A stretch of DNA of 64,000 nucleotides from CAZEDM01 sp964511075 (GCA_964511075.1 CAZEDM010000007.1:62001-126000); one strand, 5' to 3'; numbered from the stretch's first letter, positions 25,513 to 35,141 are shown. The notes: generated by a model not told the origin, from the letters alone. Program-made: numbers and translations.

Positions 25513-25730
25513 ACATTGAGAGCAACCCTACGGACAAGCTGTAGGTTTACAAGTCCTCACTCAGATATGCGTAGGTCAACCATGTCTGAAGGACTGGTTG
25601 ACAATTTTTTAAGAATAGGCTCATTATTTATTTTGTCAAGCAGGCTTCAGTTCGGCTCTGCTCACTGCCCTGAGTAAGTTGAAGGGCGCCATGCTTGACC
25701 TACAAAGGTAAACGGAACAGAAAAACAATC
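25513..25730. repeat. intergenic stretch with degenerate inverted repeats
   Basis: This stretch holds imperfect palindromes of the same style as the other intergenic elements, for example GTAGGTCAACC near 25570 and GTCAAGC with GCTTGAC enclosing about 30 bases near 25640-25680. No gene was recognised. Confidence 0.35.
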
Positions 25731-26120
25731 TCAAAAATCTAATTTCATCTTTAAGTCTTCAATTTGTCGATCAATTTCCTTCCTCTTTTTTGCTAATATT
25801 CTGTTTTTCTCCGCTTTGTCTCTCATTTCCATTGCTTGTTTATTACCCTCTGGTGGCTCCCCATGTTCAGCTATAAATTGTTTTTTCTTTCCAATAAAAA
25901 CTTGGTTAATACTATCTTCAAATGTTTGATAGTCCTCTTCGAGTCTTCTGATTAAAATTTCATTTTCCTTGTTGATTTTCTGTTTTTGTACCTCTTTTTC
26001 CTTGTTCTTTATTCTTTCATGCTCAGAGATAGCATATTTCTCGACCACTACTCCTGCAACTATCCCAACAACAATACCAAATATTACAATATATAAAACG
26101 TTTTTAAAAAAATCTTTCAT
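25731..26120 (-). CDS. small membrane-anchored coiled-coil protein
   Basis: A 129-residue protein not recognised as a known family. It has one membrane helix (about residues 8-28, IVIFGIVVGIVAGVVV) followed by a highly charged Lys/Glu-rich segment predicted to be coiled coil. There are no catalytic motifs. It lies downstream of pdxJ on the same strand and has a GGGAGGG-type ribosome site. It may be a real but lineage-specific protein. Confidence 0.6.
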   Translation of the reverse strand: MKDFFKNVLYIVIFGIVVGIVAGVVVEKYAISEHERIKNKEKEVQKQKINKENEILIRRLEEDYQTFEDSINQVFIGKKKQFIAEHGEPPEGNKQAMEMRDKAEKNRILAKKRKEIDRQIEDLKMKLDF

Positions 26121-26142
26121 TTAAACCCTCCCTTAATCTTGC

Positions 26143-26865
26143 TTATAAACTTCCTTTCACCAGCTCCAGCATCTCCTTTGCTGCTCTTTCAAGACCTATT
26201 AGGACTGCCCGTGCAATGATCGAATGTCCGATGGAGAACCCGTGAATGTGCTTTATCCTGGCGATATCTGTAATATTTTTGTAATTCAGCCCGTGCCCGG
26301 CATTTATCCCCAGATTCAACCGGTAGGCTAACTCCACCATCCGCTCTACTTTCTCCAGCTCCTCGATCTTCTCGCCCAAATTTTTTGCCTCCGAATACCT
26401 GGCAGTGTTTATCTCCACAAAATCGGTTTTAAGCTTGGCTGCTGTCTTTATCGACTCGATCTGAGGGTTGACGAAAAGGCTGACCAGAATCCCGTTGATC
26501 TGAAGCTGGGGTATGAATTTTGACAGTTCGTTGAAGTTGTCCACGACGTTTAACCCTCCCTCAGTGGTTATCTCCCCTTCCCTTTCCGGAACCAGGGTCA
26601 CCATATCCGGCTTGATCATCAGGGCCTTTTCCAGCATCTCAGCAGTTGCCGCCATCTCCAGATTCAGGCTGGTCTTTACTACTTCCCTTAGGATCTTTAA
26701 ATCCCGGTCCTTGATATGCCGCCGGTCCTGTCTTAAATGAATGGTGATGCCGTCTGCACCAGCCAGCTCCGCTGTGACCGCGGCTGCCACCGGGTCCGGC
26801 TCGAAGGTTTTTCTTGCCTCCCGCAGGGTGGCAACGTGGTCGACATTAATGCTTAATTCAGGCAT
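26143..26865 (-). CDS. pdxJ: pyridoxine 5'-phosphate synthase PdxJ
   Basis: A 240-residue TIM-barrel enzyme that condenses deoxyxylulose 5-phosphate with the PdxA product to make pyridoxine phosphate. The N terminus LSINVDHVATLREAR, GITIHLRQDRRHI, NLEMA, VTLVPE and the C-terminal NAGHGLNY and SIGHSI segments are the family signature. Full length. A GGAGAG ribosome site precedes the ATG. With pdxA at 39 kb in the same co-directional run, this indicates DXP-dependent vitamin B6 synthesis. Confidence 0.96.
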   Translation of the reverse strand: MPELSINVDHVATLREARKTFEPDPVAAAVTAELAGADGITIHLRQDRRHIKDRDLKILREVVKTSLNLEMAATAEMLEKALMIKPDMVTLVPEREGEITTEGGLNVVDNFNELSKFIPQLQINGILVSLFVNPQIESIKTAAKLKTDFVEINTARYSEAKNLGEKIEELEKVERMVELAYRLNLGINAGHGLNYKNITDIARIKHIHGFSIGHSIIARAVLIGLERAAKEMLELVKGSL

Positions 26866-26878
26866 AAACTCTCCTTAT

Positions 26879-27427
26879 CTAATACCCTTGAATAGAATTA
26901 TCCTCCCAGTATGATATCCTCCAGTACCCATCCTCTGATTTTCTGAACTTAAAACGTGCAAATCCGGTTGCCTCCAGATGCTCATAATCGTAGTTACCAT
27001 CGATATCCCTGAGAACCAGATGGAAGTTTACCTGCCTCAGTTTTACCTCCTCAGCGGAGGTGGAGTCATATTCGGAGGGCAGGGGAAAGACCTCCCAGGT
27101 CTCAAGCCGAATATCATCAAAAACCGCAAAAACACCCCTGGTTCTGTCAATATCAGCCTCCCTATAAATCCTATCTTCAAATAACTCTCCGGTAACCTCG
27201 TTCTGGTCAATATAGACGAACTCAAACTCTTTATGCAAACAGTTCTCATAAGTAACGATATCCCTGTATTCATAGGAATACTTGAAGTTCTTCAAAACGC
27301 TGTCCGGATCGGTTTGCGTGGCTATCGGGATTTCAAAACCCGGTCCCACCACCGGCGGTGAGAAGGGATTCTCGCAGGCTAAGCCCAAAAGCAAAATCAG
27401 GATTATAAAAAATTCTTTTCTCATCAT
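26879..27427 (-). CDS. lipoprotein, CENPF type
   Basis: A 182-residue predicted lipoprotein with a signal peptide ending in the lipobox LACENPF. The mature part contains an NTF2/SnoaL-like pattern (LKNFKYSYEYRDIVTYENCL ... FARFKFRKSEDGYWRISYWED), that is, a small alpha+beta cone with a C-terminal WRI.YWED strand. It is a paralogue of the next gene upstream, sharing C-x-NPF and the YWED/FWED end. Function unknown; it should be anchored to the outer or inner membrane. Confidence 0.7.
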   Translation of the reverse strand: MMRKEFFIILILLLGLACENPFSPPVVGPGFEIPIATQTDPDSVLKNFKYSYEYRDIVTYENCLHKEFEFVYIDQNEVTGELFEDRIYREADIDRTRGVFAVFDDIRLETWEVFPLPSEYDSTSAEEVKLRQVNFHLVLRDIDGNYDYEHLEATGFARFKFRKSEDGYWRISYWEDNSIQGY

Positions 27428-27450
27428 AATCTTACGAGCTCATCTTGGAA

Positions 27451-28056
27451 CTATTCCCTGAACTGAGCCTTGAAATCGGCCCAGTCATCCTCTCCGGAAA
27501 CAAGGGGGCGGTCTTCCCAGAAATAGATATTCCAGTTCTCGTAGGAGGACTCCCTCAGGTAAAAGGTAGAGAACCCCTGAAACGTACCAATCAGAGGCTC
27601 CTCCTGATCAAAATCGTATAGATAAATAACATAATCCCTGTAAAGGATGGCGGTGGTATCCTCTTTTATATCCGACCGGTCAGGGTCCTTCTCCAGTATC
27701 AGAACTATTCTCTTCGAGCCAGAGGTATAAAAATTGAAAACGGCAGAAGTGACGTTTCTTTCCACCGAGAGATTCCAGTCCCAGAAAAGCTCCGGACGGT
27801 TATCGGTTATGGCTTCCTGGGAATCCTCCGGTGCAGAGAAAACAAAAGAATCGGAAAAGCATAAAATGTAATTGTCTATTATCTTCTCATTATACGCATA
27901 ATTCAGGTTCTGGATGACGGTCTCCGGGATGGTGGGGGGATACCAGGTCCCCCTGGGACCAGAGGGCTCCGGAGAGTTTCTGGTCTTGAATGGGTTTTTG
28001 CAGCTCCAGGTAATAATTACACCGATTAATATTATCAATAACAACTTCTTCATCAT
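27451..28056 (-). CDS. lipoprotein, CKNPF type, paralogue of neighbour
   Basis: A 201-residue predicted lipoprotein with lipobox TWSCKNPF. It shares with the following gene the pattern VIQNLNYAYNEKIIDNYILC and a terminal WNIYFWED, pointing to an old tandem duplication of an NTF2-like domain. It begins 3 bases after the stop of the beta-barrel gene, so it is surely cotranscribed with it. The role is probably structural or a partner of the barrel; that is inference. Confidence 0.7.
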   Translation of the reverse strand: MMKKLLLIILIGVIITWSCKNPFKTRNSPEPSGPRGTWYPPTIPETVIQNLNYAYNEKIIDNYILCFSDSFVFSAPEDSQEAITDNRPELFWDWNLSVERNVTSAVFNFYTSGSKRIVLILEKDPDRSDIKEDTTAILYRDYVIYLYDFDQEEPLIGTFQGFSTFYLRESSYENWNIYFWEDRPLVSGEDDWADFKAQFRE

Positions 28057-28059
28057 ATC

Positions 28060-29859
28060 CTATAACGTCCTTCCCAAGGAGACGGTCACGTAATTGGAGA
28101 TCTCCTCCTCGAATCCTTTCTCCTTCTGAGCTCTTACGGTCCACAGGAATCTCAGATAATTCCTATCGTCCGTTACATAATCTAAGGAAAAGGTAAGGAA
28201 ATTTCTATAGAATTTATAGCTGTAAACTTTTTTCTCCTTGCCGGTGGGCAAATCCAGAAGAATGGTGAAATCCTTCCTCAGCTCGTAATTATAAGCGGGG
28301 GAGAAAACCAGTTTATCAAAAGGCTTGTATTTTAAACCAAGGCCGAACCCTTGGGTTTTCCTCTCCCAGCTGGGCCTTCTCACCCATTCGTCTTTCCACA
28401 GAAGCTGGCCGAAATCTTCGTACCGGTAAAAATAGCTTAGCTCCATTCCCATCCTCTCGTAGGGGGTATAGTTCAGACGGGTAGAGCTGGAAGCCCGCCT
28501 GAAGATCTTGTTCTGGTTGCTCTCGGTCTCCTTCTGAAAATCGTAGGAGATGTAATTTGCCTGGATCTGGTATTCCTGGAAAAGATTCAGCTCCGGCGTT
28601 ATCCTCCAGCTTAAGGCTGGTGCGAGTATGTAGGTCTCGTTGTAATTGTTATTGGCTGATTTCTGGCTGGAGATATAAACCTGGTGAAAGTTTTTGAATC
28701 CTGTCCTCAAATTTAAACTGAAAGAGGGACTGAAGAGATGCAGGTATTCCAGATGAAGTATCTTGGTCAGGATGTCCCGATCGTTGAAAAAAGAGCCCGG
28801 GGAGGTGAAAAAGGAGGTTACTCCAATCGATGCCGTTATGAAGAGTGAATCGGAGCGGCTGAATTTAGAGGAAAGCCTTCCTCCCAGCTCCCCGCTTTCC
28901 ATCTCCTGGTTTCTCTCCTTTATTCCGTAGTCCTCATCCCCGGACATATATTTGTAGAACCCTTCCAGATTAGTACTGCCGAAAAAATTTCGATTCAGAC
29001 TAAAGGTATAGTTTTGCGAGCTCAGGGAATTATCCCTCAAAACCAGGGGATTGGAAAGGGTATCCTCCTCTGTGCTGTAGCGATAATTGTTCAGCAGAAA
29101 ATCGTACTCGAATTTAAGCCACAGGTCAAGCATTATCCTCTTCAGGGCATCCATCCTCAGGACTCTTTCTTTCCTTCTCTGGGTGTAAGCCTGCTCGTCC
29201 CCTCCGTAGAAAAAGCCTTTCTTTGACCATCCCTCCTGGTATTCCAGAGCTACGTTCTCCTTTTCGGAAATGTATCTCTGCAGTTGCAATCTCAAACTCC
29301 TTCCCTGTGTAGGGATCCTCTCGAATTTCGTAATATCCTGACTCAAATCCAAAGCTAACTCTATCTTTTTCCAGATTATGGGACCAGTTCCCAGGGAAAT
29401 CGAATAATTCAAACCGCTTTCCCTTCCCTTCTCCGTCTCAGATCTCCTGGAAAGCGAGCTTATACCGATGTTTTGCTTAACTACGACATTGGAAAATAAG
29501 CTCAACTCATTCGTAACCAGATAATCCTGCGTGGTAACCTTTCTTTCTCCCAGGGAGCTTAATTTGTGACTTAAGAGTATCCCTGCTTTGAAATTCTTTT
29601 TTAAAAGATAATCGAACTTGAGATTTAAGTTGCCATCCTCCTGCCAGCGGTCCTGAATAGACTGCTTGAGCAGAAGGGAATTCAAGGAGAAAGAAAACTC
29701 CCAGTTAAAGTCCGGGTCTTTATTGTAGATGTACTCCAGACGGCTGTTCCAGTTATAGGTCTGGTTGTTCTGCGAGAAATCCAGCTGCAGGTTAGAAGCG
29801 TAAAGATGCTGGCAGAAACAGCTAAGTAGGATTAAAAAAACCAAGTGAAGCTTTTTCAT
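28060..29859 (-). CDS. outer-membrane beta-barrel protein
   Basis: A 599-residue secreted protein with a signal peptide (MKKLHLVFLILLSCFCQHLYA). The rest consists of alternating hydrophobic and polar strands rich in Tyr, Phe, Ser and Asn, with many short turns, ending in a strand VTVSLGRTL typical of an outer-membrane barrel. No family was recognised. It lies between rsmA and the two lipoprotein genes with minimal gaps and may form an envelope module with them. Confidence 0.65.
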   Translation of the reverse strand: MKKLHLVFLILLSCFCQHLYASNLQLDFSQNNQTYNWNSRLEYIYNKDPDFNWEFSFSLNSLLLKQSIQDRWQEDGNLNLKFDYLLKKNFKAGILLSHKLSSLGERKVTTQDYLVTNELSLFSNVVVKQNIGISSLSRRSETEKGRESGLNYSISLGTGPIIWKKIELALDLSQDITKFERIPTQGRSLRLQLQRYISEKENVALEYQEGWSKKGFFYGGDEQAYTQRRKERVLRMDALKRIMLDLWLKFEYDFLLNNYRYSTEEDTLSNPLVLRDNSLSSQNYTFSLNRNFFGSTNLEGFYKYMSGDEDYGIKERNQEMESGELGGRLSSKFSRSDSLFITASIGVTSFFTSPGSFFNDRDILTKILHLEYLHLFSPSFSLNLRTGFKNFHQVYISSQKSANNNYNETYILAPALSWRITPELNLFQEYQIQANYISYDFQKETESNQNKIFRRASSSTRLNYTPYERMGMELSYFYRYEDFGQLLWKDEWVRRPSWERKTQGFGLGLKYKPFDKLVFSPAYNYELRKDFTILLDLPTGKEKKVYSYKFYRNFLTFSLDYVTDDRNYLRFLWTVRAQKEKGFEEEISNYVTVSLGRTL

Positions 29860-29874
29860 CGGCTTTTGGATAAT

Positions 29875-30708
29875 TTAGTCTCTTTTTTCCGAGATCAGCC
29901 TGGATAGCCCGGCTAGTTCCTCTAAGCTCAGAGTCTCTACTCTTCTTTTCTCCTCTATTCCCGTTTTTCCCAGAAGAATTTTAACCTTCTTTTTATCCCA
30001 ATTTAAGGCTTTGCTGAGACTATTCAAAAGGTTTTTTCTCCTGCTGGAAAAAAGAGCTTTTACCAGATTGGAGAAAAAAGGTAACTCCACTTTTGCTTTT
30101 GGAATAGAGAGAAACTCAAGCCTTAAAACTGCCGAATCCACCTTAGGTGCAGGGTGAAAGGAATTCGGCTTTAAGATAAACAAAACCTCCGGATTTGAAA
30201 AAAGCTGCACCCCGATGGAAAGGGCGGACCAGTCAGAAGTATCTGGCTTAGCACAGATGCGCTTAGCCACCTCCCTCTGCACTGTCAATATGGCTGAGTC
30301 TATTACTTCACGGTTTTGAATCAAATATTCCAGGATGGGGCTGGTTATCTGGTAAGGCAGGTTTCCAATAACTTTTAAATTCCCATCTTTTTCTGCAAGC
30401 TTTTTAAGATCGAATTTAAGGATATCCTGGTTTATTACCTTTAAATTCTCTCTGTCACTGAATTCTTCCTGAAGATATTTACACAGGTCTCTATCCAGCT
30501 CCACCCCGAAGACTTTTGCTTTTTTCTCCAGTAGATATTTTGTCAGAACGCCTTTTCCCGGTCCGATCTCCAGGACTTTCTGTCCGGGTTTCAAATTTAG
30601 GTAATCCACTATCCTCCTGGCAGCTCTGAGGTTTACCAGAAAGTTCTGGCTGAATCTTTTTCTGGGGTAAATTTTAAGTCCCTTCTTTTCCGATAAAGAA
30701 GATTTCAT
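29875..30708 (-). CDS. rsmA: 16S rRNA A1518/A1519 dimethyltransferase RsmA
   Basis: A 277-residue KsgA-family enzyme that dimethylates two adjacent adenines near the 3' end of 16S rRNA. Signatures are KRFSQNFLVN, SAM motif VLEIGPGKGVLT, FGVELDRDL and the catalytic IGNLPYQITSPIL. The C-terminal helical domain is present. It overlaps tatD by ATGA, a common pairing, and is followed by the envelope genes. Confidence 0.97.
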   Translation of the reverse strand: MKSSLSEKKGLKIYPRKRFSQNFLVNLRAARRIVDYLNLKPGQKVLEIGPGKGVLTKYLLEKKAKVFGVELDRDLCKYLQEEFSDRENLKVINQDILKFDLKKLAEKDGNLKVIGNLPYQITSPILEYLIQNREVIDSAILTVQREVAKRICAKPDTSDWSALSIGVQLFSNPEVLFILKPNSFHPAPKVDSAVLRLEFLSIPKAKVELPFFSNLVKALFSSRRKNLLNSLSKALNWDKKKVKILLGKTGIEEKRRVETLSLEELAGLSRLISEKRD

Positions 30709-31472
30709 CTTGAATCTAATCTGAAAAGTTCTTTGGCATTCCGGGTGAACGTCTCATCCAGTTCCCTGAATGTATAGGTGGAAGAAAGCTCAACTATTTT
30801 TTGAGTAACCAGTCTTACCAGTTTAGGTTCATTTCTTTTGCCACGCAAAGGCTCCGGGGTAAGGTAGGGGCAATCTGTCTCCACTAAAATCGAGCTTAAG
30901 GGGATTTTACTTACAAGCTCAGCAGACCTGGAATTTTTGTAAGTCAGGGTGCCGTTGAAGGAAAGATAATACCCCGATTTCAAGCTTTCCTTAGCCTGGG
31001 CTTCATTCCCGGAGAAACAGTGAAGCACCCCTCTCAACCCCCTGCCGTAACCGGAAAGAATCTCCAGCGCATCTTTGTAGGCATCCCTGATATGCACGAC
31101 TATAGGAAGATTGAGATTTTTGGCTAATTCCAACTGTTCCTTAAAAGCTTTTATCTGCAAATCCCTGGGTGAAAGATTCCGGTAAAAATCCAGCCCGATT
31201 TCACCGACTGCCACGATTTTCGGATGGGAGGTAAGCTTTTCTAATTCCTTGAGATTTTCTGGACTTAATTTGGAAGCATCGTGCGGATGAAAACCAACTG
31301 TAGCATAGATATTTTTGTATCTCTCTGCTAATTCTATGGATTTTAAGGACGAGTCTAAATCCACCCCGATGTTGATTATCGCCTGTATGCCGGAGGAAAA
31401 AGCATCCTCGATTACTTTATCCCTGTCCTTGTCATACTGCGGAAAATCCAGATGAGCATGGGTATCGATCAT
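30705..31472 (-). CDS. tatD: TatD family metal-dependent hydrolase
   Basis: A 255-residue TIM-barrel hydrolase/DNase. Metal ligands are visible in IDTHAHLDF, VGEIGLDFYR, VVHIRDA, LHCFSG and VETDCPYL. Of usual length for the family. It overlaps rsmA by 4 bases. In many bacteria metG, tatD and rsmA are adjacent; here an HNH nuclease gene separates metG from tatD. Confidence 0.95.
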   Translation of the reverse strand: MIDTHAHLDFPQYDKDRDKVIEDAFSSGIQAIINIGVDLDSSLKSIELAERYKNIYATVGFHPHDASKLSPENLKELEKLTSHPKIVAVGEIGLDFYRNLSPRDLQIKAFKEQLELAKNLNLPIVVHIRDAYKDALEILSGYGRGLRGVLHCFSGNEAQAKESLKSGYYLSFNGTLTYKNSRSAELVSKIPLSSILVETDCPYLTPEPLRGKRNEPKLVRLVTQKIVELSSTYTFRELDETFTRNAKELFRLDSR

Positions 31473-31547
31473 TGGCTCAACTTACCAGCCTTTCATGAAA
31501 ATTCTGAGAACCTATAACACGTGCGATACTAATATAGTGCTATTTAA

Positions 31548-32315
31548 TTATGAGGTAAATATATTATTTCGATGGTATTCTAAATACTTTTTATCTGGCA
31601 CGAATCTGTCTGGTAAGATGATCCTATTTCCTTCGTAAGGTAGGAATCCTCTTTGAATGGAGGGCTCTTTGTGAAGCTTCTTGATGGTCGTAGAAATCAT
31701 TAGCACATGATTATCATTTAGAGAGATCAGACCTTTATCAAAAGCTTTATCATGTAAAGCGCACATGCAAATTCCATTTTTTGGATTCATGCGCAAGGAG
31801 ACATCGACCGACCATGGGATTATATGACTGGCTACGAGCAAGTCTGTTTCAGGAAGTGAACAGACGGCACACCTATTTCTATAACTTGCCAGTATTAATT
31901 GACGAAAGAAATTTTGGTTCACCCTGACTTTGACGATTGCTTCTCTCTCTTTTCCGGTGAAGTCTTGTTCTTGCTCAAATGCAAATAGGTCTTGAGGTTT
32001 TTCTCCTTTAAGGTCGGCAAAAATTAGCTCACTTCTATAAGCTAGCTCTTCCCAGTTTTGATTGAATTCGTTCCAAACTTTTTCTTCTACTTTGCTTCCA
32101 TGCCCCATTCCTTTTATCCCTCGTTTTTGCAGAAGGGGATCAAGTCTTGCAAAATTACACAATTTCAAAGCAACAGCACTGGGAGTTCTTCCAAGGATAT
32201 GAGCAAGTTCAATTACTTTCTTATTTCTGCTATGATATTGACCAAATGGAAGCTTGCAGTACAGGTTAAACGCAACTATTAGTTCTTCTTCTGTCCAGTT
32301 GCGAGTTTTATTCAT
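31548..32315 (-). CDS. HNH endonuclease
   Basis: A 255-residue nuclease-like protein. The C-terminal half is an HNH_2-type domain: CAVCSLPETDLLVASHIIPW with the catalytic His, then NGICMCALHDKAFDKGLI. The N-terminal half has a helix-turn-helix or SANT-like region (WTEEELIVAFNLYCKLPFG ... LGRTPSAVALKL) that could bind DNA. No methyltransferase or other restriction gene is adjacent. The gene begins 9 bases after metG and interrupts the otherwise familiar metG-tatD-rsmA order, so it may be an insertion. Solitary nuclease of this family; target unknown. Confidence 0.85.
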   Translation of the reverse strand: MNKTRNWTEEELIVAFNLYCKLPFGQYHSRNKKVIELAHILGRTPSAVALKLCNFARLDPLLQKRGIKGMGHGSKVEEKVWNEFNQNWEELAYRSELIFADLKGEKPQDLFAFEQEQDFTGKEREAIVKVRVNQNFFRQLILASYRNRCAVCSLPETDLLVASHIIPWSVDVSLRMNPKNGICMCALHDKAFDKGLISLNDNHVLMISTTIKKLHKEPSIQRGFLPYEGNRIILPDRFVPDKKYLEYHRNNIFTS

Positions 32316-32324
32316 CTTGCTTTC

Positions 32325-34283
32325 TTAACTTATCTTCGCCCCGGGTTTTATCTCCTTATCCGTGGTCAGGAGAACCAGATCCCCTCCCTCGGAAGCTGCC
32401 AGAAGCATACCGTTTGACTCTATTCCTCTTATTCGGACTGGTTTCAGATTGGTCAGAAGGATAATCGCCTTCCCGGTCAAATCCTCCGGTTTATAGTGTT
32501 CTGCAATGCCGGCAACGATCTCCCTTTTCTCCTCGCCAAAATCAACTTTGAGCTTCAGTAGCTTCTTTGCCCCTTCCACCCTCTCTGCCTCCAAGACCTT
32601 TGCCACCCTAAAATCCAATCTGGCGAATTCCTCTATGCTGATCTCCATCTTTCCCTTTTTTCTGGATGTAACTTCGGTTTTTTCTTTTTGAACCTCGACC
32701 AGCTTTGTCTCCCTGAGCCGGGGGAACAAAGGCACAATCTCCCCGATTTTGGTTCCGGGCTTTAGATACCCCCAGCCCTTTTCTTTTTCCAATGAAGGAA
32801 CCAGCTCTTTTTCTCTAAAGCCCAGAGTCTGCCTCAGCTTCGAGGCTTTCTGCGGAATGACCGGGTAGAAGAGAAGACTTATGATCCTCAAAGCCTCAGC
32901 AGAAGCATAAAGAACCGTGCCCAGCCGGGATTTATCTTTGGCTTTGGCTAAACTCCAGGGTGCGGTCTTGTCCACATAGCGGTTGGTGAAACGAACCAGT
33001 TTAAGAATTTCATCTATTCCCTGGTTTATATTTATCTCCTCGATGTAATCAAAGACCTTCCTGACGGTATCAACAGTCTGAGCCTGTAATTTTTTCTCCT
33101 CTTCCTGGTAATCTTCTGGTGCTGGGATTTCCCCTGAGTAATTCTCCTTTATCAGTTTTAAAACCCGGCTTGCCAGGTTGCCGAAATCGTTAGCTAAATC
33201 TGAATTGTATTTATCCTCTAATCTCTTTTCCTGAATGTCTCCATCCTGCCCAAAAGGAAACTGGGTCAAAAGCAGGTAGCGGGTAGCATCAGAGCCATAT
33301 TTTTCTATGAGATAGTGCGGGTCAATCACGTTGCCCAAGGATTTCCCCATCTTCTGCCCATTAACCGTGAAATACCCGTGGATGAAAAGCAGGTCCGGAG
33401 GTTTCTCCCCCAGGGCTAAGAGCATGGCGGGCCAGTAGATATTGTGGAACTTCAGGATATCCTTGCCTAAAAGATGAATTACCTTTCCCGAACCCCACCA
33501 TTTTTTGAACTCCTCCGCATTATCACCATACCCGATGGCGGAGATGTAGTTGGGCAGGGCATCCACCCACACGTAAGCTTTCTGGGAGGGATCGAAGGGC
33601 AGATCTACTCCCCAGGTCACCTTCTCCCTGGAGATGGAGAAATCCTCCAATTCCTGTTTGAAAAGCCCCAGGGTCTCATTTTTTTTCTCCTCCGGCAAAA
33701 TCCTTATCCTATCCTCGGAAATCAGCTTCTCCACTGCGGAAAGATAGGAAGAGAGCCTGAAAAAATAGTTTTTCTCGGTGAGCTTCTGCGGAGGTTTCAA
33801 ATGGCAGGGGCAAAGCCCGTCCACCAGGTCCTTCTCGGTGATGAACTTCTCGCATCCCACGCAGTATAACCCGGTATATTCGCCAGGATAGATGACCTTC
33901 TGACCCCGGGGATCCCTGGCAGAAAAAAGATTGTTCAATAGTCTGGCTACTGCCTGAATATGCCTTGCATCCGTGGTCCTTACAAAATAATCATAGGAGA
34001 TAGTTAACCCCTTCCAGGCGCTTTTAAAAAGCTGGCTGTTCCTGTCACAGAGCTTTTGGGGAGAAATTCCTGCCTTTTCTGCCGCCTCTGCCACCTTGCT
34101 TCCATGTTCATCCGTGCCGGTTAAAAAGAAGGCCTCATCCCCGTGCAGGCGAAAAAATCTGGATAAGACATCCGCGGCAATGGTGGTATAGGCATGCCCG
34201 ATGTGAGGACGGTCATTCACATAATATATGGGAGTGGTTATCAGATACCTTGCTTTCGTATTTATATCTTTTCTCTCTGTCAA
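32325..34283 (-). CDS. metG: methionyl-tRNA synthetase
   Basis: A 652-residue class I synthetase. The HIGH motif is PHIGHAYTT near residue 25, and the KMSKS loop is NGQKMGKSLGN. The zinc knuckle uses CVGCEKF and LCPCH. The last 110 residues form the tRNA-binding OB domain (IEEFARLDFRVAKVLEAERV ... GMLLAAS). The start codon is TTG, supported by AGGGAGG seven bases upstream. It lies between ricT and the HNH gene. Confidence 0.97.
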   Translation of the reverse strand: MTERKDINTKARYLITTPIYYVNDRPHIGHAYTTIAADVLSRFFRLHGDEAFFLTGTDEHGSKVAEAAEKAGISPQKLCDRNSQLFKSAWKGLTISYDYFVRTTDARHIQAVARLLNNLFSARDPRGQKVIYPGEYTGLYCVGCEKFITEKDLVDGLCPCHLKPPQKLTEKNYFFRLSSYLSAVEKLISEDRIRILPEEKKNETLGLFKQELEDFSISREKVTWGVDLPFDPSQKAYVWVDALPNYISAIGYGDNAEEFKKWWGSGKVIHLLGKDILKFHNIYWPAMLLALGEKPPDLLFIHGYFTVNGQKMGKSLGNVIDPHYLIEKYGSDATRYLLLTQFPFGQDGDIQEKRLEDKYNSDLANDFGNLASRVLKLIKENYSGEIPAPEDYQEEEKKLQAQTVDTVRKVFDYIEEININQGIDEILKLVRFTNRYVDKTAPWSLAKAKDKSRLGTVLYASAEALRIISLLFYPVIPQKASKLRQTLGFREKELVPSLEKEKGWGYLKPGTKIGEIVPLFPRLRETKLVEVQKEKTEVTSRKKGKMEISIEEFARLDFRVAKVLEAERVEGAKKLLKLKVDFGEEKREIVAGIAEHYKPEDLTGKAIILLTNLKPVRIRGIESNGMLLAASEGGDLVLLTTDKEIKPGAKIS

Positions 34284-34316
34284 AATTCCTCCCTTTCTTT
34301 AAGGAACAATTCATCT

Positions 34317-35141
34317 TTAGGATTTCGGGGCATTTTCTAATTTTCTTCTTCTCTTCTTGATCTCTGCCAAAGTTATCTTCTCCTCCTCCCCCTCCTCATA
34401 CCTCACCACTATATATTCCTTGAACAGATTTACCTTTTCCACTGTGCCTTCGCCTTTCTCGGTTTTGTATCTGGTGCCGATCCTGGGGTAGAGCTGCAGG
34501 TTCTTCTCATAGAAATCCTTCTCGTAAAGCAAGCAGCACAAAAGCCTGCCGCAGTTCCCCGAGAGCTTAACCGGATTCAACGCTAGATTCTGCTCCTTGG
34601 CCAGCTGGGTGGTGATGGGGGAGAATTCGCGGATAAAAGTAGTGCAGCAGAGTCTCAGCCCGCAACATCCGTATCCTCCCAACCTCTTGGCCTCATCCCT
34701 GACCCCTATCTGACGCAGCTCTATGCGGGTGCGGTATATGGAGGCTAATTCCTTCACCAGCTCCCTGAAATCGATCCTTTTCTCGGCAGTGAAGAAAAAA
34801 GTCAGCTTGCTCCCGTCGAACTGGTATTCCACATCCACCAGCTTCATCTCTAAGTTTCTTTCCTGGATCAGCTTCTGGCATTCCTCTAAGGCTTTTTCTC
34901 CTCTTTCTTTGTTACCTTTAAGTCTTTCCAGGTCCTCCTGGCTCGCATTCCTTAAGATGTCAAAAGGCTTCTCCACATAGGGTGAAGGATCTTCCAGTTC
35001 CAATTTTTTAGTTATCCTGCCCAGGTCCTCTCCTCTTTCTGCCTGAACTATTACGAAACTACCGGGCTTTAAAGGGAGGTTCTCCGGGTTTAAGTAAAAT
35101 TGTCTTCTCGAGCCTTTGAATTCAACTAAATACAGCTCCAT
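34317..35141 (-). CDS. ricT: PSP1 domain protein RicT/YaaT
   Basis: A 274-residue PSP1-family protein. GVRDEAKRLGGYGCCGLRLCC and NCGRLLCCLLYE are the signature cysteine motifs; in Bacillus RicT is part of the RicA/F/T complex that carries Fe-S clusters and affects RNase Y processing. The usual order holB-ricT-metG is kept here. The C terminus is basic. GGAGAGGAG precedes the ATG. Confidence 0.92.
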   Translation of the reverse strand: MELYLVEFKGSRRQFYLNPENLPLKPGSFVIVQAERGEDLGRITKKLELEDPSPYVEKPFDILRNASQEDLERLKGNKERGEKALEECQKLIQERNLEMKLVDVEYQFDGSKLTFFFTAEKRIDFRELVKELASIYRTRIELRQIGVRDEAKRLGGYGCCGLRLCCTTFIREFSPITTQLAKEQNLALNPVKLSGNCGRLLCCLLYEKDFYEKNLQLYPRIGTRYKTEKGEGTVEKVNLFKEYIVVRYEEGEEEKITLAEIKKRRRKLENAPKS

